A stretch of DNA of 52,217 bases from Desulfovibrionaceae bacterium. GTDB lineage: Bacteria > Desulfobacterota > Desulfovibrionia > Desulfovibrionales > Desulfovibrionaceae. Below are positions 25,467 through 33,973 of the stretch, one piece after another. Position 1 is the first letter of the stretch. Each line of letters opens with the position of its first letter. Below the pieces are notes generated by a model. It did no database searches. It was not told where the DNA came from and was given only the letters and a program-made list of their open reading frames with translations. Both the position numbers and the translations under genes were made by a program. The DNA is taken from contig JACCQI010000001.1 of NCBI GenBank assembly GCA_015709315.1, forward strand, positions 1-52,217, written 5' to 3'.

Positions 25467-26648
25467 CTACGGGCAGACCGACTCTTCAAAGACGAATTCG
25501 CCTTTGTCGCTGATCTTGACCACCACGGCGCATTTGATCGGGTCGCCCTGGGCGTCGAACTTGCAGGAGCCGGTGATGCCGTCGAAGGATGTGATGGCGG
25601 CCAGGCCCTCGCGGATGCCCTTGCGCATTTCAACGGGGTCGGCATCGACCTTGCCGTAGTTCTTGATGGCCTCGACCATGATGCCGATGGAATCCCAGGT
25701 CAGGGCTGCGTAGTCGGCCGGGGTGGCGCCGTAGGCGGCCTCGTAGCGGTCGATGAAGACCTTGGTGGCGCCCTTGGCGCCGGCGGCGGCGTAGTGGGTG
25801 GAGAAGTAGTTGCCGAAGCACTGCTCGCCGCAGAGCTTGATCAGGTCCGGGGTGCCCCAGGCGTCGGAACCCATGAACGGGCCGGTGTAGCCGAGGTCAC
25901 GCGCCTGCTGCACGATGAGCGCCACCTGGTTGTAGTTGTCCGGCACGAAGATGAAGTCCGGGTTGGCCGCGATGATGGTGGTCAACTGGGCGGAGAAGTC
26001 CTGGTCCTTGGTGCCGTGGGACTCGAAGGCCACGACCGGGCCGAGGCCCTTGGCTTCCCAGGAGGACTTGAAGATTTCGGCCAGTCCCTTGGAGTAGTCG
26101 TTGGACACGTCGAAGATGACGGCCGCGGTCTTGGCGTTGAACTTCTTGGAGGCGAAGTCGGCCACGACGGGACCCTGGAACGGATCCAGGAAGGCCGCGC
26201 GGAAGACCCACGGACGGTCCAGGGTGGTGTTCGGGTTGGTGGACCACGGGGAAATCATGGGGGTGCGGTTTTCGTTGCAGGTGCCGCCCGCGGGCACGGC
26301 CTGCTTGGAGGAGTTGGGACCGATGATGGCGACCACGTTTTCCTGCTCGATGAGCTTCAGGGCGACGTTGGTGGCGGATTCCGCCTTGGATTCGTTATCC
26401 ATGTAGACGAATTCCAGGGGATACTTCTGGCCGCCCACTTCCAGGCCGCCGTTGTCGTTGATGTCCTTCAAGTACATCTCGGCCGCGTTCTTGGAGCCTT
26501 CGCCCACTTCCGGGATGTCGCCGGTCAGGGGGAGGTTGAAGCCGATCTTGATGGTTTTGGGCTTGTCTTCGCCGCAACCGGACAACAGGAAGGCGGAGCA
26601 GACCAGAAGGATGGTCAGCAGGCCGACACTTTTCAGAAAACCTTTCAT
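25467..26648 (-). CDS. livJ: Periplasmic branched-chain amino-acid-binding lipoprotein LivJ/LivK-type
   Basis: 393 residues, type I periplasmic binding protein. The N-terminal signal with lipobox LSGCGEDK (Cys about residue 25) predicts a lipid anchor. Typical segments: KIGFNLPLTGDIPEVGEGSKNAAEM, VVAIIGPNSSKQAVPAG, TPMISPWSTNPNTT, VGTDAW-like MGSDAWGTPDL. Ligand of the whole system is inferred; related Liv-type systems also carry amides or aromatic compounds. GAGGAGG precedes ATG 26648. First gene of the liv operon, likely from a promoter within 26649-26859. Confidence 0.93.
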   Translation of the reverse strand: MKGFLKSVGLLTILLVCSAFLLSGCGEDKPKTIKIGFNLPLTGDIPEVGEGSKNAAEMYLKDINDNGGLEVGGQKYPLEFVYMDNESKAESATNVALKLIEQENVVAIIGPNSSKQAVPAGGTCNENRTPMISPWSTNPNTTLDRPWVFRAAFLDPFQGPVVADFASKKFNAKTAAVIFDVSNDYSKGLAEIFKSSWEAKGLGPVVAFESHGTKDQDFSAQLTTIIAANPDFIFVPDNYNQVALIVQQARDLGYTGPFMGSDAWGTPDLIKLCGEQCFGNYFSTHYAAAGAKGATKVFIDRYEAAYGATPADYAALTWDSIGIMVEAIKNYGKVDADPVEMRKGIREGLAAITSFDGITGSCKFDAQGDPIKCAVVVKISDKGEFVFEESVCP

Positions 26649-26859
26649 CGTTTCCTCCTCTCATAGGAATAGTGAATTACACAGGGGAATAAGATAGCTG
26701 CTTACACCAAATGAACGGCGAGTGAAAGACTTTTTCAGCAAGACGTTTTTGGAAATGTGGCGGTATGGTTGGATAAATTGTCAGTTTTACTTCATTCCCT
26801 CCCAAAAAACCGGCCGCAATTTTCCGTAATGAAAAATTCGGGTTTTCAAAATTGTAAAA

Positions 26860-26892
26860 GGCCTCCCCCTCCCGGACGGGGAGAGGGAGGCC
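26860..26892 (-). terminator. Terminator of the acyl-CoA ligase gene
   Basis: GGCCTCCC at one side (26860-26867) pairs with GGGAGGCC (26885-26892), with an inner CCCG/CGGG stem; TTTTAC follows on the minus strand. Confidence 0.85.
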
Positions 26893-26921
26893 TGGAGAGC
26901 CGTCATGTCGGGCAGGCAGGG

Positions 26922-28661
26922 TTACGCCTGGCCGGTCTCGGAGTCGGCCGCCTTTTTGGCGGCCTGTTTTTTCAGCCGGGCTTCGAGCTTGGCCTCTTCC
27001 TCCTCGCGGAGGGCGCGGCGCAGGACCTTGCCGACCATGGTCTTGGGCAGGTCCTTGCGGAACTCGACCTTCTTGGGAACCTTGTAGTTGGCGAGCTTCT
27101 CGCGGCAGTAGGCGATGACCTCGGCGCGGGTCAGATCCTCGCCGTCCTGGACGACCACGAACGCCTTGACGATTTCGCCGCGCGCCTCGTGGGGGATGCC
27201 CACGCTGACCGCCTCCTTGATCTTGGGGTGGGTGTGCAGCACCTCGTCGATCTCGCGCGGGTAGATGTTGTAGCCGCCGGAAATGATCAGGTCCTTCTTG
27301 CGGTCCACGATGTAGAAGTAGCCTTCCTCGTCCATGGTGGCGATGTCGCCGGTGTAGAGCCAGCCGTTGCGGAGCACGTCCGCCGTGGCGTCGGGCCGGT
27401 TGTAGTAGCCCTTCATCACCTGGGGGCCCCGGATGACCAGCTCGCCGCGCTTGCCCGGGGGCAAAGGCTCGCCGCCCACGACCATGTCCACGACCTTGGC
27501 GTCGGTGTCCGGGAAGGGCAGGCCGATGGAGCCGGGCTTGGACACGCCCTCCAGCGGGTTGAAGTGGGTCACGGGCGAGGCTTCGGTCAGGCCGTAGCCC
27601 TCGGAGATGGAGGCCCCGCCGGAGCGCGCCTCGAACTGCTCCATGTATTCCACGGGCATGGGCGCGGAGCCGGAAACGCAGACCTCGATGGACTTGAGGT
27701 CGTACTTGTCGATGTTTTTCTGCTGGAGCAGGGAGATGTAGAGGGCGGGCGCGCCGGGAAAGACCGTGGGCTTGAGCTTGTCGATGCCCTTGAGCACGTC
27801 GAGCGGGACATAGCGCGGGAACGGGGCCAGGGTGGCGCCGATGGAGGTGGGCCAGGCCAGGCACACGGTCAGGCCGTAGATGTGGAAGTAGGGCAGGATG
27901 CCCAGGAAGGTTTCCTTCTTCCGGCCCAGCCGGTGCATCATGGCGTGGCACTGCTGGACGTTGGCCCCGATATTGAAATGGGTCAGGATGCAGCCCTTGG
28001 CCACGCCCGTGGTGCCGCCGGTGTACTGGAGCAGGGCGGGGTCTTCGGCGTCCACCCTTTGCTCGGTGAATCGGTCCTTGCCCTTGGTCAGCGTCTTGAA
28101 CGGCAGGATGGTCTTGTTGTCGAAGGGAATTTTGGGGGCGGAGCCGGATTTTTTCTGCTGGAGCTTGTAGAGCGTGCTTAAGGGAAAGCGGAGTCCGTCG
28201 GCGATGGTGGTCACGAAGAACCGTTCCACCGGGATCTGGTCCCTGAGCTTGTCGAGCTTGGGCCAGAGCAGGTCCAGGGTGATGCAGAACCGCACCCCGG
28301 CGTCGTTGAACTGGTGAACGATCTCGGTTTCCATGTACAGCGGGTTGGTCATGACGCCGACCGCCCCGGCCCGGAGCACGCCCCACAGGGCGATGATGGT
28401 CTGGGGGAGGTTGGGCAGCATGAGCGCCACGCGATCGCCCTTGCGGATGCCTGCGGCCTTGAGGTTGGCCGCGAATATTTCGCTCCGGGTCTTGAGGTTG
28501 GCGTAGGTGACCGACCAGTTCTTGAAAACAATGGCCTTGCGTTTGGGCCATTTGTGGGCGGCCCGGTCCAGGAACTTGAAAAGGGGAATCTTTTCATAGT
28601 CCAGGGTGGGCGGCACATCGGGGTCGTACGCCTTGAGCCAGGGGCGATCGATTTGATCCAT
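26922..28661 (-). CDS. AMP-forming acyl-CoA ligase (long-chain fatty-acid type)
   Basis: 579 residues, adenylate-forming superfamily. Motifs: YTGGTTGVAKGCILTH (P-loop, about residue 192), GYGLTEASPVTHFNP, YTGDIATMDEEGYFYIVDRKKDLI hinge, SGGYNIYPREIDE and the C-terminal PKTMVGKVLRR with the adenylation Lys. It activates a carboxylate to acyl-AMP and acyl-CoA; long-chain fatty acid is the family default, aryl acids possible. The Lys/Ala/Glu-rich tail is charged and Cys-free. ATG 28661 has AAAGGAACGG upstream. Single gene between a terminator and the 511-nt gap. Confidence 0.9.
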   Translation of the reverse strand: MDQIDRPWLKAYDPDVPPTLDYEKIPLFKFLDRAAHKWPKRKAIVFKNWSVTYANLKTRSEIFAANLKAAGIRKGDRVALMLPNLPQTIIALWGVLRAGAVGVMTNPLYMETEIVHQFNDAGVRFCITLDLLWPKLDKLRDQIPVERFFVTTIADGLRFPLSTLYKLQQKKSGSAPKIPFDNKTILPFKTLTKGKDRFTEQRVDAEDPALLQYTGGTTGVAKGCILTHFNIGANVQQCHAMMHRLGRKKETFLGILPYFHIYGLTVCLAWPTSIGATLAPFPRYVPLDVLKGIDKLKPTVFPGAPALYISLLQQKNIDKYDLKSIEVCVSGSAPMPVEYMEQFEARSGGASISEGYGLTEASPVTHFNPLEGVSKPGSIGLPFPDTDAKVVDMVVGGEPLPPGKRGELVIRGPQVMKGYYNRPDATADVLRNGWLYTGDIATMDEEGYFYIVDRKKDLIISGGYNIYPREIDEVLHTHPKIKEAVSVGIPHEARGEIVKAFVVVQDGEDLTRAEVIAYCREKLANYKVPKKVEFRKDLPKTMVGKVLRRALREEEEAKLEARLKKQAAKKAADSETGQA

Positions 28662-29072
28662 GGAACCGTTCCTTTTCTGGGTTGAAAGCGAATGCGCTCG
28701 ACGTACGTATAATAGGCCGGACACGGGGTCAATATGGCCTGTTTGAAACATGGAGGGGCGGTATTTTGACGGATCGCCGTGAGCGTTTCGCGCTTTCCGG
28801 GGCGGCCGTTGGCCGCAATGGACGGGATGCTGCGGAAAAAATCAATCACTTCAGCTGGTTGTTGTATGTCTCTATGCGTCGTCACGCTGCGCGGAGCGGC
28901 TTGGCAGACTCCTTGCAATGCCATACTCGCCTCTAAATGGGGAAATGATTTCCCGGCGGCTAAAGTCCGGGGCGGAAAGGGTCGATTATTCAATATGTCA
29001 ACGATTGATCGCCGCGCGCCCTTGGGGTCCCCGGAGGCGGAGGCAAGGCGGAAAGCCTTGCCGGACGGCGAG
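28662..29072. other. Intergenic region without a recognised gene
   Basis: About 410 nt before the neuB-operon promoter. No reading frame here has a good start and ribosome binding site. It contains an 8-bp hairpin GGCAAGGC-GGAAA-GCCTTGCC at 29042-29062 without a T run, and a -10-like TATTAT on the minus strand at about 28707-28712 that could serve the ligase. The base composition is patchy, with an AT-rich part at 28840-28870, so it may be a decayed remnant. Confidence 0.4.
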
Positions 29073-29101
29073 TTGACAGGGTGGTGGCCCCTGCCTAAGA
29101 T
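29073..29101 (+). promoter_or_regulatory. Promoter of the regulator-neuB operon
   Basis: TTGACA (29073-29078), a 17-nt spacer and TAAGAT (29096-29101): one of the best sigma-70 promoters in the window, 72 nt before the first gene. Confidence 0.75.
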
Positions 29102-29172
29102 GCTATTCCCGACAGGGATTTGCGCCACCCGCACAAATGAATCATTGACCGAGCGAACGACCGAGAGGACTC

Positions 29173-29820
29173 ATGGCAGAACGAGCTGAAAACGTGGTGG
29201 CCGGAATGCTGATTACCGACGGATGTTACCTCAAGCCGAGCAAATCCACCCGGGTCCTGGCCATCTTGGACGTCCTGTCCAGAAATCCCGCCCTGTCCCA
29301 GTTCGAGTTGGGCAAACAGCTCAACCTGTCCGGGGCCATGGTCAACCAATACCTCAAGCAACTGCAGGGCGAGGAGCTGGTCGAGTTCCTGCCGGTCAAC
29401 GGCAAGAGTTACCGCTACGCCCTGACGGACCGGGGCCACCAGGCCCGGCAGCGCATGTTTTCCGACTATTCCTCGGAAACGGTCCGGCTCTATTCCAACA
29501 TCAAGGAATACGTCCTGGACAAGCTCGACGGGCTGAAGTCCCGTGGAAAAAGGAAGCTGGCGCTTTTCGGCGCTTCCGAAACCTGCGAGGTGGCGCTGTC
29601 CGCGTTGCGGAACACGGGCTTCCAGGTCCTGGCGCTTCTCGACAACGATACCAAGAAACAGGGGCAGGTTTTCAACGGCCATGTGGTTTCCGCGCCGCAT
29701 GTCCTGAGCCAGGTTGACTGCGATGCCGTGGTCATCACCTCTTTCGGCAAGCAGGGCGAGATTTTCGAGCAGATATTGCCCTACTCGGAAAAGCGCGGAT
29801 TTGAAATCGTGAGATTCTGA
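29173..29820 (+). CDS. Winged-helix regulator fused to a Rossmann (PglD-N-like) domain
   Basis: 215 residues in two domains. Residues about 20-95 are a winged helix (TRVLAILDVLSRNPALSQFELGKQLNLSGAMVNQYLKQLQ). Residues about 120-215 are a nucleotide-binding Rossmann domain (KLALFGASETCEVALSALR, LALLDNDTKKQGQ, DAVVITSFGKQGEI) like the N-terminal sugar-binding domain of PglD-type acyltransferases. So a regulator that may sense a nucleotide sugar (inference). ATG 29173 follows a GAGAGG site. It ends 1 nt before neuB, so both are one operon. Confidence 0.78.
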   Translation: MAERAENVVAGMLITDGCYLKPSKSTRVLAILDVLSRNPALSQFELGKQLNLSGAMVNQYLKQLQGEELVEFLPVNGKSYRYALTDRGHQARQRMFSDYSSETVRLYSNIKEYVLDKLDGLKSRGKRKLALFGASETCEVALSALRNTGFQVLALLDNDTKKQGQVFNGHVVSAPHVLSQVDCDAVVITSFGKQGEIFEQILPYSEKRGFEIVRF

Positions 29821-29821
29821 C

Positions 29822-30913
29822 ATGAAACAGATCCAGTCCATCACCCTCCGTTCCGGCGTCACCATAGGCCAGGGCCAGCCCTGCTTCATCGTCGCCGAGA
29901 TAGGCAACAACCACCAGGGCGAGTTTGCAATCGCCAAGCGGATGGTCGACGAGGCCGCGGCCGCCGGCGTGCAGGCGGTCAAGTTCCAGAAGCGGAACAA
30001 CGAGGCGCTGCTGACCCGCGAGGGCCGCGCCGCGCCCTATACCGGACCCAATTCCTTCGGCCCCACCTACGGCGAGCACCGCAACGCCCTTGAGCTGTCC
30101 ATCGAGCAGATGGCCGAACTTAAGGAGTACAGCGAGTCCAAGGGGCTGGTCTTTTTCGCCTCGGCCTGGGACGACCCGAGCCTGGCCCAGATTCTCGACC
30201 TGGACGTGGAGCTGCTCAAGATCAGCTCCGCCGAGCTGGTCAACGTGCCGCTGGTCCGCAAGTACGCGGCCGCGGGCATCCCGATCATATTGTCCACGGG
30301 CATGAGCGGCCTGGAGGACATCGACGTGGCCATGGCCGAGATCCGCGCCCGCCACGACGACGTGGTTCTGCTGCACTGCAATTCCACCTATCCCTGCCCC
30401 GAGGACCAGATCGGTCTGCCGGTCATGGAGGGGCTGTCGGAACGCTACGGCGTGCCCGTGGGCTATTCCGGCCATGAAAAGGGGCTGGGGCCGAGCGTGG
30501 CCGCCGTGTCCCTGGGGGCCTGCGTGGTGGAGCGCCATTTCACCCTGGACAAGACGCTCAAGGGCACCGACCACCAGGCGTCGCTGGAACCGCACGAGCT
30601 GGAGTCCATGGTGGCCATGATCCGCGAGGTGGAGCAGGCCATGCAGATCAAGGGCAAGGTGGTCTTCCCCAAGGAGCAGGCCGCCGCCAAGAAGCTCCGC
30701 AAGTGCATCGTCTTCTCCCGCGACCTGCCCGCGGGCCACGTCCTGACCGAGGCGGACCTGACCACCCGCTGCCCGCGCGTGGGCGTTTCCCCGGTCCATT
30801 GGGACGAGGTCGTGGGCGCGGCCATCAAGCGTCCGGTCAAGCACGAGGAGCCGGTCCAGTGGGACGTCCTCGACCTGGTTTCCTCCGAGATCGTCGGAGC
30901 CGCCTCCTCCTAG
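29822..30913 (+). CDS. neuB: NeuB-family nonulosonic acid synthase
   Basis: 363 residues. NeuB enzymes condense PEP with a hexosamine-type sugar to make sialic, legionaminic or pseudaminic acid. Seen: FIVAEIGNNHQGEFAIAKRM, VKFQKRN, KISSAELVN, LLHCNSTYPCPEDQIGL, VGYSGHEKGLG, ERHFTLDKTLKGTDHQASLEP, and a C-terminal antifreeze-type SAF domain from about residue 290 (RKCIVFSRDLPAGHVLTEADL). Which sugar is made cannot be told. No neuA or neuC lies beside it. A CheV gene follows, so flagellar glycan is one possible use. Confidence 0.92.
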   Translation: MKQIQSITLRSGVTIGQGQPCFIVAEIGNNHQGEFAIAKRMVDEAAAAGVQAVKFQKRNNEALLTREGRAAPYTGPNSFGPTYGEHRNALELSIEQMAELKEYSESKGLVFFASAWDDPSLAQILDLDVELLKISSAELVNVPLVRKYAAAGIPIILSTGMSGLEDIDVAMAEIRARHDDVVLLHCNSTYPCPEDQIGLPVMEGLSERYGVPVGYSGHEKGLGPSVAAVSLGACVVERHFTLDKTLKGTDHQASLEPHELESMVAMIREVEQAMQIKGKVVFPKEQAAAKKLRKCIVFSRDLPAGHVLTEADLTTRCPRVGVSPVHWDEVVGAAIKRPVKHEEPVQWDVLDLVSSEIVGAASS

Positions 30914-30935
30914 GAAGCGGACACCCTGTTCACAC

Positions 30936-30967
30936 AAGGCGTCGTGGGTTCCACGGCGCCTTTTTTG
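30936..30967 (+). terminator. Terminator after neuB
   Basis: AAGGCG-T-CGTGG (30936-30947) pairs with CCACG-G-CGCCTT (30951-30962) around a 3-nt loop with one G-U pair, and TTTTT follows. Confidence 0.88.
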
Positions 30968-31060
30968 TTGTCGGCCGACCCGGAATAATCATGTCTCTAA
31001 CGGACGGGCGCGTGTTACGGCTGGGGGTGACCACGCGGACCACTTGACACGGGAGGGGCT

Positions 31061-32035
31061 ATGAGCCGGACCGACATCCTGCTGGAAGCGGGAACCAACG
31101 AACTCGAGATCATCGAGTTCTTCATCAACGAGCAGACGGACGGCGGCGTGGAAACGCACTATTTCGGCGTCAACGTGGCCAAGGTCCTGGAGGTGGTGGA
31201 GGCCCCCGAAGGGCTGGAAGGGTCCGAGGCGGCCGTGCACCCGAGTTTTCTCGGTACCATTCCCCTGCGCGACCTGATCCTGCCCGTGGTGGACCTGAGC
31301 ATCTGGCTCGGCATCCCCCGCCCCAAGGATCTCAACGCACCGATCATCGTCACCGAGTTCAACGCCATGATCACCGGGTTTCTGACATCCGGCGTGACCC
31401 AGATCCACCGCGTCAACTGGGCGGACGTGGAGCCGCCGAGCCGGTACGTGTCGTCCATGGACACCAACTGCGTCACCGGCATGGTCAAGATCAGGGACCG
31501 GTTCGTCATCATGCTCGACCTGGAGATGGTCCTGGCCGACCTGGACGAGTCGGGCCAGACGCGGGCCAGCCTGAGCAACGTGGTCTCGGAGGAGCGGTAC
31601 CGGGCGCTCATCGCCGACGATTCCACGTCGGTGCGCGCCCTGCTGGAAAAGAATTTCACGGATGCCAATTTCGAGGTCGTCATGGCCGGGGACGGGGCCG
31701 ACGCCTGGCGGCGGCTGGAGTCCGTCAAGGCGCTGTGCGGCGAGGAGGGGAAAAGCCCGTTCGAGTATCTGGACGTGGTGGTTTCGGACGTGGAGATGCC
31801 CCAGATGGACGGCTACACTCTGACCCGTCGGCTGAAGGAGGACCCGGTCCTCAAGGTGCTGCCCGTGGTCCTGTTCTCCTCGCTCATCTCGAAGTCCGCG
31901 CTGCACAAGGGCAAGGCGGTCATGGCCGACGCCCAGGTGACCAAGCCCGAGTTCAACGGTCTGACCGAGAAGGTCATCGACCTGGTCCGGGGGTGGGACC
32001 GGGAGCGGGGCGTTTCGGGTTCCGAACCCGCCTAG
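31061..32035 (+). CDS. cheV: Chemotaxis coupling protein CheV
   Basis: 324 residues: an N-terminal CheW domain (about 15-170; HYFGVNVAKVLEVVE, GTIPLRDLILPVVDL) and a C-terminal receiver (about 180-310) with acidic ADD, phosphoacceptor VVSDVEMPQMDG and the Lys in QVTKPEF, all intact. CheV couples chemoreceptors to CheA and is tuned by phosphorylation. GGAGGGG precedes ATG 31061. Monocistronic, and its stop overlaps by 4 nt with the convergent DUF2325 gene. Confidence 0.94.
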   Translation: MSRTDILLEAGTNELEIIEFFINEQTDGGVETHYFGVNVAKVLEVVEAPEGLEGSEAAVHPSFLGTIPLRDLILPVVDLSIWLGIPRPKDLNAPIIVTEFNAMITGFLTSGVTQIHRVNWADVEPPSRYVSSMDTNCVTGMVKIRDRFVIMLDLEMVLADLDESGQTRASLSNVVSEERYRALIADDSTSVRALLEKNFTDANFEVVMAGDGADAWRRLESVKALCGEEGKSPFEYLDVVVSDVEMPQMDGYTLTRRLKEDPVLKVLPVVLFSSLISKSALHKGKAVMADAQVTKPEFNGLTEKVIDLVRGWDRERGVSGSEPA

Positions 32036-32313
32036 GCCCCGGCCTCGCCCAGGCACTTGCGCAGGGTGGAGATCCCGCAGGAGTGCTCCATGTACACGGG
32101 CACGTCCTTGCCGCGCACCGCGTCCAGCACGTCCTTGCGCGCCTTGTGCGAAACCTTGTTGGTGAACAGCACCACGAAGTCCACGTTCCCCAGCGATTTG
32201 GCTATCTTTCGTTCCTTGCCGGTGAAGTGCTTGAGCTTCACCCCGTTCTTTTGGGCCTCGGTCACGTATTCCCTCTTCAGCCGGTCCATTCCGCCTACCA
32301 ATGCCGCGCACAT
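32032..32313 (-). CDS. Fur-regulated DUF2325 small protein
   Basis: 93 residues of the DUF2325 family: CAALVGGMDRLKREYVTEAQ at the start, a Rossmann-like VDFVVLFTNKVSH strand and VYMEHSCGISTLRKCL at the end. Cys residues near both ends could bind metal. Function unknown. ATG 32313 has AAAGGAG upstream; a longer reading would enter the operator. The promoter carries a strong Fur box, so a role in iron homeostasis is likely. Confidence 0.82.
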   Translation of the reverse strand: MCAALVGGMDRLKREYVTEAQKNGVKLKHFTGKERKIAKSLGNVDFVVLFTNKVSHKARKDVLDAVRGKDVPVYMEHSCGISTLRKCLGEAGA

Positions 32314-32332
32314 AAGACTGCTCCTTTGATGA

Positions 32333-32380
32333 GATTGAAAATCGTTTTCAATCAATACAAAGAGCGAACGAGGTTGTCAA
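32333..32380 (-). promoter_or_regulatory. Promoter with Fur box upstream of the DUF2325 gene
   Basis: On the minus strand TTGACA (32375-32380), a 17-nt spacer and TATTGA (32352-32357). Just downstream and touching the -10 is a palindrome at 32333-32353 with arms GATTGAAAA and TTTTCAATC around 3 nt, the TTGAAAATnnTTTTCAA form described for Fur boxes in Desulfovibrionales. Confidence 0.85.
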
Positions 32381-32438
32381 CAAGGGAATGCCAAATTGAT
32401 CGTATGGGAATCAAGGGGGGGGCAGGGGCCGCCGGGCG

Positions 32439-33770
32439 CTACTCCACGGGTTCCCAGGCGTCGCCTTCGGGGTCCACCTCGGGGAGCGTGCAGGGCGCGA
32501 CGTCCACATGCCGGTTGCCCCGGCCCTTGTCGATGACCGAGGGAGCCGCGCCCACCAGCACGTTCAGGGTCCCGCCGAGCAGGACCTGGCCCTTGAAGCC
32601 GGTGAAGTCGCCCACCTCGGTCCAGGCGAAGTTGTTGGCCGTGGCCGTCAACGCCTCGAACGGGTAGCAGTAGAGGGCGTAGCTGGCCTGGCCGCGAATC
32701 CGGTTGTTGGCGAAGAAGCCTCGGGAGCCGGTCTGGACGATGCCGCGCGCGCCGCGCCCGCCGCCCATGACCACGTCATTGCAGGTGACCACCGCGTCGT
32801 TGGTGTAGAGCAGGAGGCCGGTGGAGTTTTCGCCGCGTCCCTCGATGCGATTGCCGGTGATGGCCATGCGGCTGTTCCGGGAGAAGTCCGCGCCGCCGGA
32901 GGTGTCGAAATACCAGCCCGCCACAATGCCGTTGGGACCGTAGACATGGGGGTAGGGGATGCCTTCCTCGTCCGTGGTGATGCGGTTGCCCTTGACCGCG
33001 ATGGACCCCTTGCCCTTGTCGGACAGCACGTTGTCCAGCAGCTCGATGCCGTTGCGCGAGGCGCGGTGGATGGTGTTTTGGGCGATGGTGATTTCCGCGC
33101 CCCAGGTCCAGTCGGCCAGCACGCCGAACCCGGCGGTCTCGTCCGGGCGGTTGTTTTCCATGAGAAAGCGGTTGTTCTCGATGCGGACGGTGCCCGTGAC
33201 CGCCCTCTTGAGCGGTTCCTTGGGATGGTCGATGCGGTTGCCGACCACGATCCCGGCCTGGAAGGACAGGGAGTCGCCGCCGGACCAGTGGATGTCCATG
33301 GGTTGGGGGATGACGTCGATGACCGTGCAGCCGCGCACGTCCAGCCCGCCCGCATGCGGAAAATGCAGGGGCGTGCATCGGGCGCCGTCGAAGCGGATGT
33401 CGCGGATGGAGATGATCGGCCCCTTGCTTGCCGGGGGCGCGCCCTTGACCGGCAGGGGCGCGTAGAAGGTCCAGTATCCGCCGGTGATGGTGGTTACGGG
33501 TTCGCCCACCGAATCGGCCTCGCCCTTGATGCGGACGTTCTTGGTGATCCTGACCCGGCCGTCCGTGCCGAAATTGAAGTTCCCCCTGAGCGTGACCAGT
33601 CCGCCCTTGTCCACGGCCGCCTGGACGTTGGGCACGTCCTGGGAGGGCTTGCCCGTGCCCACGACCGAGCTTTCGGCGGCCAGGGCCGGGCAGGCGAGGA
33701 ACAGAAGGGCGGCCAGGCAGAGGACCGGGAGCGGGGCGCGGTGTGCGGTATGCGTCGGAATAGTCATCAT
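32439..33770 (-). CDS. Secreted right-handed parallel beta-helix protein
   Basis: 443 residues with a signal peptide (LPVLCLAALLFLACPALAAES). The rest has the repeat pattern of parallel beta-helix proteins: VRIENNRFLMENN, ITIAQNTIHRASRNGIEL, IAVKGNRITT, MAITGNRIEG, FFANNRIRG. Such proteins bind or cut polysaccharides at the surface; no catalytic triad of a named family was recognised. Start ATG 33770 (or 33767) has a weak ribosome binding site. Monocistronic after a short terminator of the TPR gene. Confidence 0.78.
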   Translation of the reverse strand: MMTIPTHTAHRAPLPVLCLAALLFLACPALAAESSVVGTGKPSQDVPNVQAAVDKGGLVTLRGNFNFGTDGRVRITKNVRIKGEADSVGEPVTTITGGYWTFYAPLPVKGAPPASKGPIISIRDIRFDGARCTPLHFPHAGGLDVRGCTVIDVIPQPMDIHWSGGDSLSFQAGIVVGNRIDHPKEPLKRAVTGTVRIENNRFLMENNRPDETAGFGVLADWTWGAEITIAQNTIHRASRNGIELLDNVLSDKGKGSIAVKGNRITTDEEGIPYPHVYGPNGIVAGWYFDTSGGADFSRNSRMAITGNRIEGRGENSTGLLLYTNDAVVTCNDVVMGGGRGARGIVQTGSRGFFANNRIRGQASYALYCYPFEALTATANNFAWTEVGDFTGFKGQVLLGGTLNVLVGAAPSVIDKGRGNRHVDVAPCTLPEVDPEGDAWEPVE

Positions 33771-33859
33771 TTCAAACAGTTGGCTGTGTGTTTCCGGGGG
33801 TCTTGGACTCGGGGCGGCCACTTGGCCGCCAAAAACATGAACGCGCCAGTTCTTTTTGC

Positions 33860-33884
33860 AAAAAACCTGCCCAACGGGCGGGCA
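33860..33884 (-). terminator. Weak terminator after the TPR-like gene
   Basis: On the minus strand TGCCC and GGGCA form a 5-bp stem around 7 nt, then GG and six T. Short stem, so only moderate confidence. Confidence 0.5.
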
Positions 33885-33973
33885 TGGCCGCAATCAAGGG
33901 GCCGCGGCGGATTGTTCGGGACGGAAATAGACCGGCCGCGCTTCGGGCGGCATCCGTTTTGTCCGGGCGGGAC

